Part shown: positions 8,766 through 17,639 of the stretch, one piece after another | How positions within the stretch are numbered: position 1 is the stretch's first letter | Layout of the letters: each line of letters begins with the position of its first letter | Assembly (NCBI GenBank): GCA_902770835.1 | Contig: CACXUM010000007.1 | Location: forward strand, 53,326-117,325 | Length of the DNA: 64,000 nucleotides | Direction of reading: 5' to 3' | Source of the DNA: an uncultured Bacteroidia bacterium | Lineage (GTDB): Bacteria > Bacteroidota > Bacteroidia > Bacteroidales > F082 | Made by a program: the position numbers and the translations under genes | Notes under the pieces: model-generated | What the model was told of the DNA's origin: nothing | What the model saw: the letters and a program-made list of their open reading frames with translations, nothing else | The model's database searches: none

Positions 8766-9553
8766 TTATAGTAGTATTCTTGCGGCTGGCGTTCATAGGT
8801 GGGGATGTTCCATGTGACGCGGATGCCGTAGTAGAGGTCGTTGTAGCGCTTGTGCGGGTCGGTGCGGCCCACGGGCTGGCCGTCGAACACGCGGAAATCG
8901 TAGTCGCGGAGATCGCGGGTGCGGGCGTAAGTCACCTCAAGTGAAATCGAGAGGTTGAGCAATCTTGTATCGCTAAGAAACAGATAGCCGGCCTCAAGAT
9001 GCACCGCCGGACCGCCACGCTTTCGGTCGTAGCCGTATTGGTAGTCGCCATCCACCGGATAAGGCGGGTTGAGGCGTTCTTGCTGATAATCCACGCGGAT
9101 GCGGTTGGTGAGATAGCCCAAACCGCCCTGCACGAAAAAGCCGCTATTGGGATTGGAGCCAAAAGGGAACAGTTTTCCGACCTCAGCCTGAAAATGTAAG
9201 CCACGCTGCTGAATCCAAAGCATGGCCACACTGCCCTCGCCGCCAAAGATTTCGCCATCGACTGTGGTGATGCCTTCGCCGAAAATGTCGATGCGGTCAC
9301 CTTTGATTTTGTTGCCGAAAATGTAGTTGGCATTGGCCGTCAGAAGCCAGTTCGACTCGGTCTTGTACACAAAACTGCCGCCAATATTGTGGCTGATGCC
9401 GTACAAATCCTTGGTGTTCAAACCGGGGATATGGAAAGCGTAGGTGACTTGGAACATGGCCACGGGAATAGGGTCTTTCATAATGTCCTTCGGCATTTGG
9501 GCCTGTAAAGCCAAGCCCGCGAGAAGGAGCAAGGAAATAAAGATTCTGCGCAT
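8762..9553 (-). CDS. Outer-membrane beta-barrel protein, unknown function
   Basis: 263 residues. Signal peptide MRRIFISLLLLAGLALQAQ, then alternating amphipathic strands (GGSFVYKTESNWLLTANANYIFG, ending with YYGIRVTWNIPTYE) typical of a small barrel. The start at 9553 is chosen over an in-frame ATG at 9574 because the latter adds a charged stretch before the signal peptide. It lies 27 nt after the subtilase and overlaps waaA by 4 nt, so it is probably cotranscribed with LPS core synthesis. I do not recognise a named family beyond Bacteroidota-specific barrels. Confidence 0.7.
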   Translation of the reverse strand: MRRIFISLLLLAGLALQAQMPKDIMKDPIPVAMFQVTYAFHIPGLNTKDLYGISHNIGGSFVYKTESNWLLTANANYIFGNKIKGDRIDIFGEGITTVDGEIFGGEGSVAMLWIQQRGLHFQAEVGKLFPFGSNPNSGFFVQGGLGYLTNRIRVDYQQERLNPPYPVDGDYQYGYDRKRGGPAVHLEAGYLFLSDTRLLNLSISLEVTYARTRDLRDYDFRVFDGQPVGRTDPHKRYNDLYYGIRVTWNIPTYERQPQEYYYN

Positions 9554-9580
9554 GTTTTTTCTTTTTCGATACAAACGGAA

Positions 9581-12500
9581 TTAGCGTGTTTTTATTATGC
9601 TGCGGACAAAGATGTCGTCGCCTTTCAGGATGCGGACGGTATAGAGGCCGTTTTCGAGTCCCTCCAACTGGAAAGTGTCTTCATCGACCTCGATTCTTCT
9701 AACCAATTTTCCCTCAGCGGAATACACCTCAATCAGTGTCATGCCTGCACATTGGATGGTCACCTTGTCGGAAGTCGGGTTAGGGAAGATGGTCACTTGA
9801 TTGTCGCTCTCGCCAAGGCCAGTGAAATAGTTGGCGCACGCCTCGTTGGAATGGGCGGAAATACCCTTTTCGTACACGGCCTTCACCGTATAGCAGTGCT
9901 GCATATTGATGGCCATTTCGGTGTCGTTGTATTCCGTATCGGTGAGACCCTCGGCAATCAGTTCGTAGTCGCGGAAGAGATTGTAGGAAAGTGCTCTGTC
10001 GATGCTATTCCAAGACGTGGCCATCTGGCCTTCGTGTATGTCAGTGATTCGGATTTCGGGAACCACGTTGATGACCTCGAAATCGAAGCGGGCGGTAAAG
10101 GCAACACAGTCGTCGCCATAGTCGGGCATCACTTCAATAAAGTGACTGCCTTCCAAGGCTGTTGTGTAGGAAGGTGTTTCAACCGTTTCGGGCAAAAGCC
10201 AATCGTTGTCGATCATCACTTTGTACGATTCGGCATCGCCGTTCCACGTAATGGTAACCAGGGCTCCATCAAAGGAATAGTCGAAGCCATCCACACCAGC
10301 ACACACGTTTTGCGTCAGGCTGACCGGTTCGGAGTCGCAACCATAGTCGGAATGCGCCACCACGATGATTGAATTTGTTCCAACTTGGGCAGCAAATACG
10401 GCATCTGAAGAATAAACTGTTTGGGTGTCCCCGCCATTGCAAGTGACTTCATAATAGCTGTCGTGTGAGGCTCCATCCCAATTGAAATGCAACATACCGT
10501 CAGCATCCAATTTGACAAATCTCAAGTTTTCAACGGGCTTGCAAATGCAAATCTCGACATCGGCATCCAGCGTATAGCAACCGTCTACAACAGGACGAAC
10601 CACGACCGAGGTCAGACCTTCTTCAACCTCGAAAATGTAATGCGTTTCCTCGACCGTTGCCACAACCTCACCTTGGACTTCCACCTCATAAACACCAACA
10701 CCTTCCAAGGCATCCCAAAGCACAGTGGCGGTGAGGTCTTCCAACACATAATTCAAATTCTCCACCGCTCCAACCACGCAAACCTGCACATGGGCATCCT
10801 TTTCGCAACCCTCAAAGACGGCTTTCACATTGATGTCGTGTTCGCCTTCGGCAATGTTGAAGGTATATGTCAAATCGTTGGTCGAACCTATCAGTTCATT
10901 GTCCATATAAACTTGATATTCAATCAGTCCCGATGGATTTTCGGGAGTGTCCCAAGTGAGGGTAAGCAACAAATCGTCGTCCAAAGTGTAGTCCAAATGT
11001 TGCACACCAGAGCAAAGCGAAACCTCCACCTCAACACAAACATACTCGGTTTGGCAGTTTTCGGAATACACGGCATGGACGCAATAGTTGTAAACACCTT
11101 CCTCTACAACATCGTCAAGGGCGGTTGCTGGACTCATCACAAGCATGGTGGAGCCTCTATATACTTCATAAACCGCATTTTCGACATTTTCGGGAGCCTC
11201 CCAAGTCAAGTGGACGATGTTGCCTTCCGTTGTGTAGGTCAGGTTGCGGGCGGGGTCGCAAAACTCAGGTGCAGCTCCTCCGCCAAAGCAGTTGATATGG
11301 AGCGTTTGGGTGCCGTTGAAGCCGCCCGCGTTTTGGAAGATGACCGAGCCGTCATCATAGGTGACCTCAAAACTACATTCTGAAGTCCATTGCCCGTTGT
11401 GCCATGTAAGCGATATGTTGGAACCCGTGGCCAGTTCGCGCGTAAAGTTTGCCGAATAGCCCGATTGAACCGTCATTTGCTCTGATGGCGTGCCGTCGGA
11501 ATAGGTCACTTCAAGGTAGTTGCCTTGCCACCCGTCGCCGTAGGAATCATGCAACGAAAAGATGACGTTGCAGGCATTCCTGATTGCAAATGCCAACTCG
11601 GTATGTCTGCCGTTGCAATCCACGAGATTGAGGGTGAAGGGAATCACGAAGTCGTCGGGAGCCGATGCGTCCAAAGTGACGTTGAAGTCGGCAAAGCCCA
11701 TCAAGTTGGCTCCTATCGTGCTGAAGCTTTGCTCAGGATTGCCCAAGGTGACCAATTCATAATCTGTCGACAAAGTACCAGTTATCATTTCGGCTAACTC
11801 GTTTCCCGCATTGTCGACAAAGATGCGCAAGTCGGCGGTTTCGCCCGGATTGAGGAGTCCGTTGCCGTTGTTGTCATCCAGCACGGCGGTTGTGCCGTAT
11901 TGCAAGAGGTAATCGAAGACCGGGACAACGATGCCGAAGGTTCCCGTTTGCTCGCCATTGAGGTAAACTTCCAAATTGAAACGGATTTCCTGCTTTGCCA
12001 CCACATCATCGCTGACCGTGAAAGCGAAAGCGTTGTCCACCATCAGGGCTTCGTTGGGGGCGAAACTGGGGCAGGAGGCCGTGTTTTGCGTGATGGTAAC
12101 GTTTTCATCTTCAGTTGTCAAGGCAATGGTAACATTGTTCACAGGCTCTTCGGTGGTATTCACCATCACGACACTCATCATAACCGACTCGTTAGGATTC
12201 AAGACGCCGTTATTGTTACCTTCAGGGTCGTGGATTTGATAAAAAGAATTGTATTGGACGGCACCCAATTGGATGGCCTCGACCGCCGCCAGCACATTAA
12301 TGCGGCCAAAGCCGTAGGTGTTGCTCTTGCCTTCTGCCAAAGGCACCGCCGTCTCTTCAAGGATTCGGCAGATGTCGGCAGGCATCAGATTGGGGTCTTT
12401 GCTCAGCATCAAAGCGATGCAACCTGCTGCGCAAGGCGTGGCCATCGAAGTGCCGCTCATGGTGGTATAGCCATTATTGCCTTGATAGTCCAACGACTTG

Positions 12501-13732
12501 ATGTCTACACCCGGGGCGCAAACATCAGGGCGGATGAGGCCGATTTCAGGTTGGTAGGGGTAGTCGCCAAACTCGGTGTTTGTCCATGTGACAGGGCCGC
12601 GCGAGGTGAAATAGGCTGCATTGTCGTTTCCGTCAACTGCGCCGATGCAAATCGAGCAACTCATTTTGCCGGAATTCTCGCCTTGAACGGCATCCATGTA
12701 AGGCGGAGGGCAACTGCCCGGCACGCGCACATTGTTCGGGATGGGATATTGCCATTGGCTGCCGCCTTCGTTGCCCGCTGCAATGGCACCCGCAATGCCC
12801 GCATCCAGCGAGGTTTCGCAGGTGCGGCGCAGCAAAGTGCGCTCTGGAATGGTGGAATTGGCCACGCCGAGCGACATACTGAACACATCGCAACCATGTT
12901 CAACGGCCCATTCCATGCCAGCGGAAATCACTTCGGCCCCGCCATTGCCATTCGAATTGATGCACTTGACGCACATCAGCGTGGCGTTTGGGGCCATGCC
13001 CGTTTGCGAACCTGCCGTGCCATCGCCCAGTACCGTGCCGGCGCAGTGCGAGCCGTGGCCTTGGTCATCCATTGGGTTGTTGTCGTTGTTGTACACATCG
13101 TAGCCGTGGTTGGGGAACTCTTGGCCCCCGTCCCAAAGATGGTCGACCACGTCCAAGTGGTTGTAGTTGACACCCGTATCGACGACGGCCACCACAACAC
13201 CTTCGCCCGTGTAGCCCAACTCCCAGACTTGGTTGGCACCCACTTGTATGACATTTGAGGTGATTTCGCGCGAGGCAGGGGCAGTTCGTGGGGTTTCCTC
13301 TTCGGGAATCCAGCAACGCTCGATGGCGTAGCCGATAACCTCGATGTCGTTGCGTCGGGCAAGGTCGCGAATGGCAGCCTTGTTGGCATGGAAAGTCAAC
13401 GAGTTCGACATCCATAAAGTGCTGGGTGTGGTGACCATGCCGCTGCGCTCCATCTCGGCAAGTGCCTGTTTCAGGTCGTATTGCGAAGAGGCCGCAAACT
13501 CCTTCAACTCATTGACAACGAAGTCGCGGCGTTCCGCTCGGGTGGTGAAATAGTCGGCCCGACGGTTTAGCAAAGCCCTGTCGTAGCGTGCTTTCATAAT
13601 GACAATGACCTTCATTTGTTCGTCATTGCTGCGGCGTTCCATTTCTTCAGCCAACAGCGGGTCGATAGTGGATTGGGCCAAGACGAAAAGTGCGTTCAAG
13701 GCCAGCAAGATTGTGAGTAATGACTTCTTCAT
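9581..13732 (-). CDS. T9SS-secreted S8 subtilisin-like serine protease
   Basis: 1383 residues. Signal peptide (1-20); prodomain-like region to about 150; subtilase domain with catalytic Asp185 (VVDTGV), His226 (GHGSH), oxyanion Asn321 (AAGNEG) and Ser429 (SGTSMATP); then several beta-sandwich/fibronectin-III-like repeats (about 830-1300, e.g. NLTYTTEGNIVHLTWEAP, MATSWNSIDRALSYN); finally a type A sorting domain from IFPNPTSDKVTI. The catalytic triad is complete, so an active secreted endopeptidase is expected, probably for protein nutrition. It is first in a minus-strand run with a barrel gene and waaA, and diverges from an M16 peptidase. Confidence 0.93.
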   Translation of the reverse strand: MKKSLLTILLALNALFVLAQSTIDPLLAEEMERRSNDEQMKVIVIMKARYDRALLNRRADYFTTRAERRDFVVNELKEFAASSQYDLKQALAEMERSGMVTTPSTLWMSNSLTFHANKAAIRDLARRNDIEVIGYAIERCWIPEEETPRTAPASREITSNVIQVGANQVWELGYTGEGVVVAVVDTGVNYNHLDVVDHLWDGGQEFPNHGYDVYNNDNNPMDDQGHGSHCAGTVLGDGTAGSQTGMAPNATLMCVKCINSNGNGGAEVISAGMEWAVEHGCDVFSMSLGVANSTIPERTLLRRTCETSLDAGIAGAIAAGNEGGSQWQYPIPNNVRVPGSCPPPYMDAVQGENSGKMSCSICIGAVDGNDNAAYFTSRGPVTWTNTEFGDYPYQPEIGLIRPDVCAPGVDIKSLDYQGNNGYTTMSGTSMATPCAAGCIALMLSKDPNLMPADICRILEETAVPLAEGKSNTYGFGRINVLAAVEAIQLGAVQYNSFYQIHDPEGNNNGVLNPNESVMMSVVMVNTTEEPVNNVTIALTTEDENVTITQNTASCPSFAPNEALMVDNAFAFTVSDDVVAKQEIRFNLEVYLNGEQTGTFGIVVPVFDYLLQYGTTAVLDDNNGNGLLNPGETADLRIFVDNAGNELAEMITGTLSTDYELVTLGNPEQSFSTIGANLMGFADFNVTLDASAPDDFVIPFTLNLVDCNGRHTELAFAIRNACNVIFSLHDSYGDGWQGNYLEVTYSDGTPSEQMTVQSGYSANFTRELATGSNISLTWHNGQWTSECSFEVTYDDGSVIFQNAGGFNGTQTLHINCFGGGAAPEFCDPARNLTYTTEGNIVHLTWEAPENVENAVYEVYRGSTMLVMSPATALDDVVEEGVYNYCVHAVYSENCQTEYVCVEVEVSLCSGVQHLDYTLDDDLLLTLTWDTPENPSGLIEYQVYMDNELIGSTNDLTYTFNIAEGEHDINVKAVFEGCEKDAHVQVCVVGAVENLNYVLEDLTATVLWDALEGVGVYEVEVQGEVVATVEETHYIFEVEEGLTSVVVRPVVDGCYTLDADVEICICKPVENLRFVKLDADGMLHFNWDGASHDSYYEVTCNGGDTQTVYSSDAVFAAQVGTNSIIVVAHSDYGCDSEPVSLTQNVCAGVDGFDYSFDGALVTITWNGDAESYKVMIDNDWLLPETVETPSYTTALEGSHFIEVMPDYGDDCVAFTARFDFEVINVVPEIRITDIHEGQMATSWNSIDRALSYNLFRDYELIAEGLTDTEYNDTEMAINMQHCYTVKAVYEKGISAHSNEACANYFTGLGESDNQVTIFPNPTSDKVTIQCAGMTLIEVYSAEGKLVRRIEVDEDTFQLEGLENGLYTVRILKGDDIFVRSIIKTR

Positions 13733-13761
13733 AGTGATAAAGTTTGATTTATTTGAAACTG

Positions 13762-13769
13762 CAAATGTA
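13762..13769 (-). promoter_or_regulatory. -7 box of the subtilase gene
   Basis: Minus strand TACATTTG, 29 nt before the subtilase ATG. It lies back to back with the M16 peptidase promoter. Confidence 0.5.
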
Positions 13770-13789
13770 AGAATGTTTTCGGATTGTCG

Positions 13790-13797
13790 TATCTTTG
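13790..13797 (+). promoter_or_regulatory. -7 box of the M16 peptidase gene
   Basis: TATCTTTG. It overlaps an in-frame TTG at 13795, ruling that codon out and fixing the start at ATG 13816. Confidence 0.6.
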
Positions 13798-13815
13798 CGG
13801 CTCATTTTTACGGCT

Positions 13816-15051
13816 ATGTTGGAAAACAAATATAACGAATCCGTTTTACCAAACGGAATCAGGCTGATACACAAACAGAAACAAGGCGAAATCGCCCATT
13901 TGGTGCTGATGGTGGAAACCGGCACCCGCGACGAGCAGGCGCAAGAGAACGGTCTTGCCCACTTCGTGGAGCACACCATATTCAAAGGCACGCAAAACCG
14001 CAAGGCTTACCACATTTTGAGTTGCCTTGACAATGTGGGCGGCGACCTTAACGCCTTCACTACCAAAGAGGAAACCTGCCTGCAAGCCACTTTCCTGAAG
14101 CAGCACTACAAGCGTACCCTCGACCTTTTCGCCGACATCGCTTTCCGTTCCACTTTTCCTGAAAACGAGTTGGCCAAGGAGAAGGAAGTCATCTTGGACG
14201 AAATCAATTCCTACCTCGATTCGCCATCGGATGAGATTTACGACCTCTATGAGGAGATGGTCTTCAAGGGGCATCCGCTTTCACGCAACATCTTGGGAAC
14301 CACGGAATTGGTGAAAGGCTACAAGCGTCAGGACATTCTTGACTTCATGGCGCACAACTACAGCACCGACCAAATGATTTTGGCTTCGGTCGGCAACATC
14401 AGTTTCAAGGAGTTTGAGCGGTTGGCAATGACCTTTTTCGGTAGTCAGCCTGCACACCTTATTAATAAAAAGCGCGAAGTCTTCAAGGACTACGTTCCCA
14501 CTGAGCGCACCTTGACGCGAAACAACCACTTGAGCCACTGCATTATAGGCAACATTGCGCCCGAGTTTTGCAGCCCGCTACGAATGCCTATCGTAATGTT
14601 GAACAATGTGTTGGGTGGCCCGGCAATGAGTTCGCGCCTCGGGCTGAACATACGCGAGAAATACGGCTTCGCTTACACTATCGAATCGCAATACACCGCC
14701 TATTCTGATGTCGGACTCATCAATGTCTATATGGCCGTCGACCCTGACTCGTTGGAAAAGGCCATTGGCTTGGTTCACAAGGAATTGGAGAAGCTTTGCA
14801 TCCAAAAATTGGGCACTTTGCAACTGCACCATGCCAAGCAGCAACTCATCGGTCAAGTCGCGCTGAGTTACGAAAGCGGCATGAACGAACTCCTGAGCGC
14901 AACCCGCTCCCTCATCATGGGTGAACCAATTGAATACATGGACGACATCATCCGCAAGGTGGAAGCCGTCACCGCCGAAGACATCTTGGAAGTGGCTAAT
15001 CGGGTGTTTGATAGGGACAGGCTGAGTAGAATTGTTTTTGAGGGGAAGTAG
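13816..15051 (+). CDS. M16 family zinc peptidase (insulinase/processing peptidase type)
   Basis: 411 residues, typical of a single-chain bacterial M16B peptidase. The inverted zinc motif is HFVEH (residues 49-53), followed by FKGTQNRKAY and the distal Glu region ELAKEKEVILDEINSY. The C-terminal half contains the R/Y substrate-binding signature MSSRLGLNIREKYGFAYTI. No signal peptide is visible, so a cytoplasmic or periplasmic-independent role is likely, such as degrading short peptides. It is a complete active-looking enzyme. Its stop codon lies inside the first unit of a purine-rich repeat that flanks the next gene. Confidence 0.92.
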   Translation: MLENKYNESVLPNGIRLIHKQKQGEIAHLVLMVETGTRDEQAQENGLAHFVEHTIFKGTQNRKAYHILSCLDNVGGDLNAFTTKEETCLQATFLKQHYKRTLDLFADIAFRSTFPENELAKEKEVILDEINSYLDSPSDEIYDLYEEMVFKGHPLSRNILGTTELVKGYKRQDILDFMAHNYSTDQMILASVGNISFKEFERLAMTFFGSQPAHLINKKREVFKDYVPTERTLTRNNHLSHCIIGNIAPEFCSPLRMPIVMLNNVLGGPAMSSRLGLNIREKYGFAYTIESQYTAYSDVGLINVYMAVDPDSLEKAIGLVHKELEKLCIQKLGTLQLHHAKQQLIGQVALSYESGMNELLSATRSLIMGEPIEYMDDIIRKVEAVTAEDILEVANRVFDRDRLSRIVFEGK

Positions 15052-15090
15052 GAGGTATGAAGTAGGAGGTATGAAGTAGGAGGTAGGAGG
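15045..15090. repeat. Left arm: three GTAGGAGGTATGAA units
   Basis: Tandem 14-bp GTAGGAGGTATGAA units, ending exactly at the stop codon of the four-helix-bundle gene (15091). The inverted counterpart is at 15491-15520. Confidence 0.8.
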
Positions 15091-15453
15091 TTATTTGGAG
15101 TTGTTTTCTTTTAGGGTTTTGGTTGAAGTTACGAGGAGTTTGATGATTTCTTCGCAATCTGCATAAATGCTATTGAACATTTCTTTAGAAATGTAATCTG
15201 TTTCAACAAGCAACTCTAACCAATACCCGGTTTCTTCAGCTTCTTTGAGCGAGATAAAGAGTTTTGCGTTAAAATCAGGCTTCGACTGCGCCCGTTTTGC
15301 TTCCCGCACATTAGCTCCGATGCTGGTGCCACTCCTCAAAACCTGCTTGGAAAGGACAAACTCTTTTTTCTCCTCACATAGATATTGATACATCCTTATT
15401 ATCCTCACAGCAAAAGCCTTGCTCTTTTTCTGTAACACGGTCTCCTTCATCAT
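15091..15453 (-). CDS. Four-helix-bundle protein (23S rRNA intervening-sequence/S23 family)
   Basis: 120 residues, all-alpha. It has the family features FAVRIIRMYQYLCEEKKEF, SKQVLRSGTSIGANVREA (39-56) and SLKEAEETGYWLELL. These are diagnostic of the S23 / TIGR02436 four-helix-bundle family, first known from insertions in 23S rRNA genes and structurally related to the Avd accessory proteins of retroelements. The function of free-standing copies is unknown. The gene is bounded on both sides by inverted purine-rich repeats, which argues it moves as a unit. A second ATG one codon later is equally possible as start. Confidence 0.9.
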   Translation of the reverse strand: MMKETVLQKKSKAFAVRIIRMYQYLCEEKKEFVLSKQVLRSGTSIGANVREAKRAQSKPDFNAKLFISLKEAEETGYWLELLVETDYISKEMFNSIYADCEEIIKLLVTSTKTLKENNSK

Positions 15454-15490
15454 TTTGTGTTTTATGTATTTCCGTTATTCTAAAAAAGTT

Positions 15491-15520
15491 CCTACCTCAT
15501 ACTTCCTACCTCCTACCTCA
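15491..15520. repeat. Right arm, inverted copy of the GTAGGAGG repeat
   Basis: Plus strand contains CCTACCTC and ACTTCCTACCTCCTACC. Its reverse complement matches the left arm units. It lies 38 bp upstream of the four-helix-bundle start. Confidence 0.75.
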
Positions 15521-15523
15521 CAT

Positions 15524-16030
15524 TTAGTTCGTCTTAAATTGATACTTCACTTCCTTCAATTCCGCATTAGCCTTCGTGATTTTTTTCTTCAGATTTTCCT
15601 TGTAATTCAACACTTTAGTCGCTATCTGCACATCGCTGAGCGCGAGCATTTCGGCAGCGAGGATGGCGGCGTTCAAGGCACCATTCACGCCCACCGTGGC
15701 CACGGGAATCCCGGGAGGCATTTGGATGATGGACAGCATGGCGTCTAAGCCGTCAAGCATACCTTTCACGGGTACGCCGATGACGGGCAAGGTGGTGTTA
15801 GCGGCAATCACGCCCGGCAAGGCGGCGGCCATGCCAGCGGCAGCGATAATCACTTTGATTCCACGGCCTTGGGCTTCGCGGGCAAATTGTTCAACTTCGT
15901 GCGGTGTGCGGTGCGCACTGAGAGCGTTCATCTCAAACGGGATTTCCATCTCATCGAAGAATTGAGCGGCTTTTTCAAGAACGGGAAGGTCGGAAGTGCT
16001 TCCCATAATAATGCTTACTATTGGGGTCAT
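15524..16030 (-). CDS. purE: N5-carboxyaminoimidazole ribonucleotide mutase
   Basis: 168 residues, the usual class I PurE length. It converts N5-CAIR to CAIR in purine synthesis. Motifs: IIMGSTSDLPVLEKA (substrate phosphate loop), SAHRTPHEV (catalytic His), AAAGMAAALPGVIA and GVPVKGMLDGLDAMLSI. The start at 16030 gives the canonical N-terminus MTPIVSIIMG. An in-frame ATG at 16165 would add 45 residues with no family match, so I treat that stretch as leader. It is transcribed divergently from hpt, another purine gene, 266 bp apart. Confidence 0.93.
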   Translation of the reverse strand: MTPIVSIIMGSTSDLPVLEKAAQFFDEMEIPFEMNALSAHRTPHEVEQFAREAQGRGIKVIIAAAGMAAALPGVIAANTTLPVIGVPVKGMLDGLDAMLSIIQMPPGIPVATVGVNGALNAAILAAEMLALSDVQIATKVLNYKENLKKKITKANAELKEVKYQFKTN

Positions 16031-16196
16031 AATTTTCTGATTTTTTTTCACAATACCGTCAAAACTTGCAAACCCCTTTTGTTGCTTGGGAAAGTCGCCA
16101 ACCGGCTTTTTCCCTGCGGCGAGGCGGTTGTCGAGCCGCATCCTTTCATAATTGAAGTTTTGCATTGTTTTGAGAGTTTTGTGATTAATTACTCCG
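16031..16196 (-). promoter_or_regulatory. Structured 5' leader of purE (candidate RNA regulator)
   Basis: Between the -7 box and purE are about 160 nt. On the minus strand there is a first hairpin, TGCGGC/GCCGCA (16140-16135 with 16120-16115), and a second, GGGAAA/TTTCCC with inner GCC/GGC (16114-16088). The loop of the first contains CAACCG, complementary to CGGTTG in the second, giving a possible pseudoknot or switch. The frame is also open through this region from ATG 16165, so an N-terminal extension or upstream peptide is the alternative reading. No known riboswitch consensus was matched by eye. Confidence 0.45.
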
Positions 16197-16204
16197 CAAA
16201 AGTA
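16197..16204 (-). promoter_or_regulatory. -7 box of purE
   Basis: Minus strand TACTTTTG, placing the transcript start about 160 nt before the purE ATG. Confidence 0.55.
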
Positions 16205-16244
16205 GTTTTTTTCCCAATGCGGTTCACCCAATAAAAGCATTTTG

Positions 16245-16252
16245 TATATTTG
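16245..16252 (+). promoter_or_regulatory. -7 box of hpt
   Basis: TATATTTG, 44 nt before ATG 16297 and divergent from the purE promoter. It overlaps upstream in-frame codons, which favours the downstream ATG. Confidence 0.6.
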
Positions 16253-16296
16253 TGTCGCCTTACCCACAAAGGCAAGCAAATACTAATCCTTTGAAA

Positions 16297-16833
16297 ATGA
16301 AAACGGTAAAAGTTTTAGACAAGGAATTTGGGCTGTATATCCCCCAAGAAAAAATCGAGGCCGAAATCCAAAATGTGGCCGACCAAATCAGCCACGATAT
16401 GGAAGGCATGAATCCGCTGTTTCTCGTGGTGCTCAATGGGGCTTTCATGTTTGCCTCCGAATTGTTCAAGCGCGTGACCATCCCATGCGAAATCAGTTTC
16501 GTGAAACTGTCGTCATACGCTGGCACCGAAACCACCAATGTCATCCGCGAACTCATTGGCTTGGACCATCCTCTGGACGGTCGCCATGTGGTCATCGTGG
16601 AGGACATCGTCGACACGGGTCACACCATGCGCTACACCATCAAGAAGCTCCGCGACTTGAGAGCCGCCGACGTGCGCATTGCCACGCTGTTCTTCAAGCC
16701 CAACTCGTTCCAATACGACTATCCCATCGACTACAAAGGCATGGACATTGGCAACGACTTCATCGTGGGCTACGGCCTTGATTATGACCAACAAGGAAGA
16801 AATTTACCAGATATTTACAAAATAATTGAATAA
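16297..16833 (+). CDS. hpt: Hypoxanthine phosphoribosyltransferase
   Basis: 178 residues. It salvages hypoxanthine (and often guanine) with PRPP. The PRPP-binding loop is VVIVEDIVDTGHTM (98-111), with the acidic pair Glu102/Asp103. The flexible-loop region SSYAGTET and the purine-contact end DIGNDFIVGYGLDYD are present. The start is set by the promoter at 16245 and by the N-terminus KVLDKEFGLYI, typical of Bacteroidota Hpt. It is followed by adk after a palindromic spacer, forming a purine nucleotide cluster with purE. Confidence 0.93.
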   Translation: MKTVKVLDKEFGLYIPQEKIEAEIQNVADQISHDMEGMNPLFLVVLNGAFMFASELFKRVTIPCEISFVKLSSYAGTETTNVIRELIGLDHPLDGRHVVIVEDIVDTGHTMRYTIKKLRDLRAADVRIATLFFKPNSFQYDYPIDYKGMDIGNDFIVGYGLDYDQQGRNLPDIYKIIE

Positions 16834-16835
16834 GA

Positions 16836-16926
16836 ATGTGGAATTATGAATGCGGAATGCGGAATAGCGCAAAGCGGCGCCAGGCTTCGCCCCTCATTCC
16901 GAATTCCGAATTCAGCATTCCGAATT
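16836..16926. repeat. Long imperfect palindrome between hpt and adk
   Basis: Left arm GAATGCGGAATGCGGAAT pairs with right arm ATTCCGAATTCCGAATTC / GCATTCCGAATT, with a GC-rich centre GGCGCC. It is not followed by a T-run, so it is more likely a dispersed palindromic repeat than a terminator. Confidence 0.6.
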
Positions 16927-16940
16927 AAAATAATAACATC

Positions 16941-17510
16941 ATGCTAAACATCATATTATTCGGCCCTCCTGGGGCTGGCAAAGGTACCCAATCGCAGTTC
17001 TTGCGCGAAAAATACAACCTGACTTACATCTCGACGGGTGAAATCCTTCGTGAGGAAATCGCCGCCGAGAGCGAACTAGGCCTCCAAGTGAAGGAAATCA
17101 TTGGCCGAGGCGGTCTCGTCTCCGACGAAATCGTGGCCAAAATCATTGAAAAGAAGCTCTCTGACCACATGGATTCGGCTGGTTTCCTCTTCGACGGCTA
17201 TCCGCGCACGGTGCGCCAAGCCGAAATCCTTGAGGAAATGATGGAGAAATTCGACATGTCGCTGACGGGTGTTTTAAGCCTCGAAGTGCCAGAAGAACTT
17301 CTCATCGAGCGCATGTTGGAGCGCGGCAAGACCAGCGGTCGCGCCGACGACAATCTCGACTCCATCAAGCATCGTTTTGAGGAATATTACGAGAAGACGC
17401 ACCCCGTGACGGATTTCTATTTGGAGAGAGGTAACCTGCATCCAGTGAACGGCGTGGGCGAAATCCCGCAAATCTTTGAGAACCTCTGCACGGTGATTGA
17501 TGCTTTATGA
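16941..17510 (+). CDS. adk: Adenylate kinase
   Basis: 189 residues, the short form without a zinc lid. It interconverts ATP+AMP and 2 ADP. Motifs: P-loop GPPGAGKGT (7-15), NMP-binding YISTGEILREE, FDGYPRTVRQAE (88-99 region) and the lid-side Arg signature GKTSGRADDNLDSIKHRF. All catalytic arginines appear present. It sits downstream of hpt on the same strand. It is followed by an AT-rich palindromic stretch before the convergent acyltransferase gene. Confidence 0.95.
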   Translation: MLNIILFGPPGAGKGTQSQFLREKYNLTYISTGEILREEIAAESELGLQVKEIIGRGGLVSDEIVAKIIEKKLSDHMDSAGFLFDGYPRTVRQAEILEEMMEKFDMSLTGVLSLEVPEELLIERMLERGKTSGRADDNLDSIKHRFEEYYEKTHPVTDFYLERGNLHPVNGVGEIPQIFENLCTVIDAL

Positions 17511-17520
17511 TTTTTGGGGA

Positions 17521-17638
17521 TTGCTTTGCAAGAAATCTATCAAAAATCAAATAAAAATCTTTCAAAATCAAATGATTGTATTTTGATTAGATTTTAAAAT
17601 AGATTTTTGAATGATTTCTACACGAAGTGTATTCCACA
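17521..17638. repeat. AT-rich inverted and direct repeat spacer
   Basis: Repeated AAATCTATCAAA / AAATCTTTCAAAATC units, then inverse-complement-like TTTTGATTAGATTTT and GATTTTTGAAT. It separates the convergent adk and acyltransferase genes and may act as a weak bidirectional transcription stop. Confidence 0.45.
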
Positions 17639-17639
17639 A

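Noticed and set aside
11900-13258. 452-codon plus-strand frame inside the subtilase gene
   Set aside because: Antisense shadow of a protein with a complete catalytic triad; its translation has no recognisable domain.
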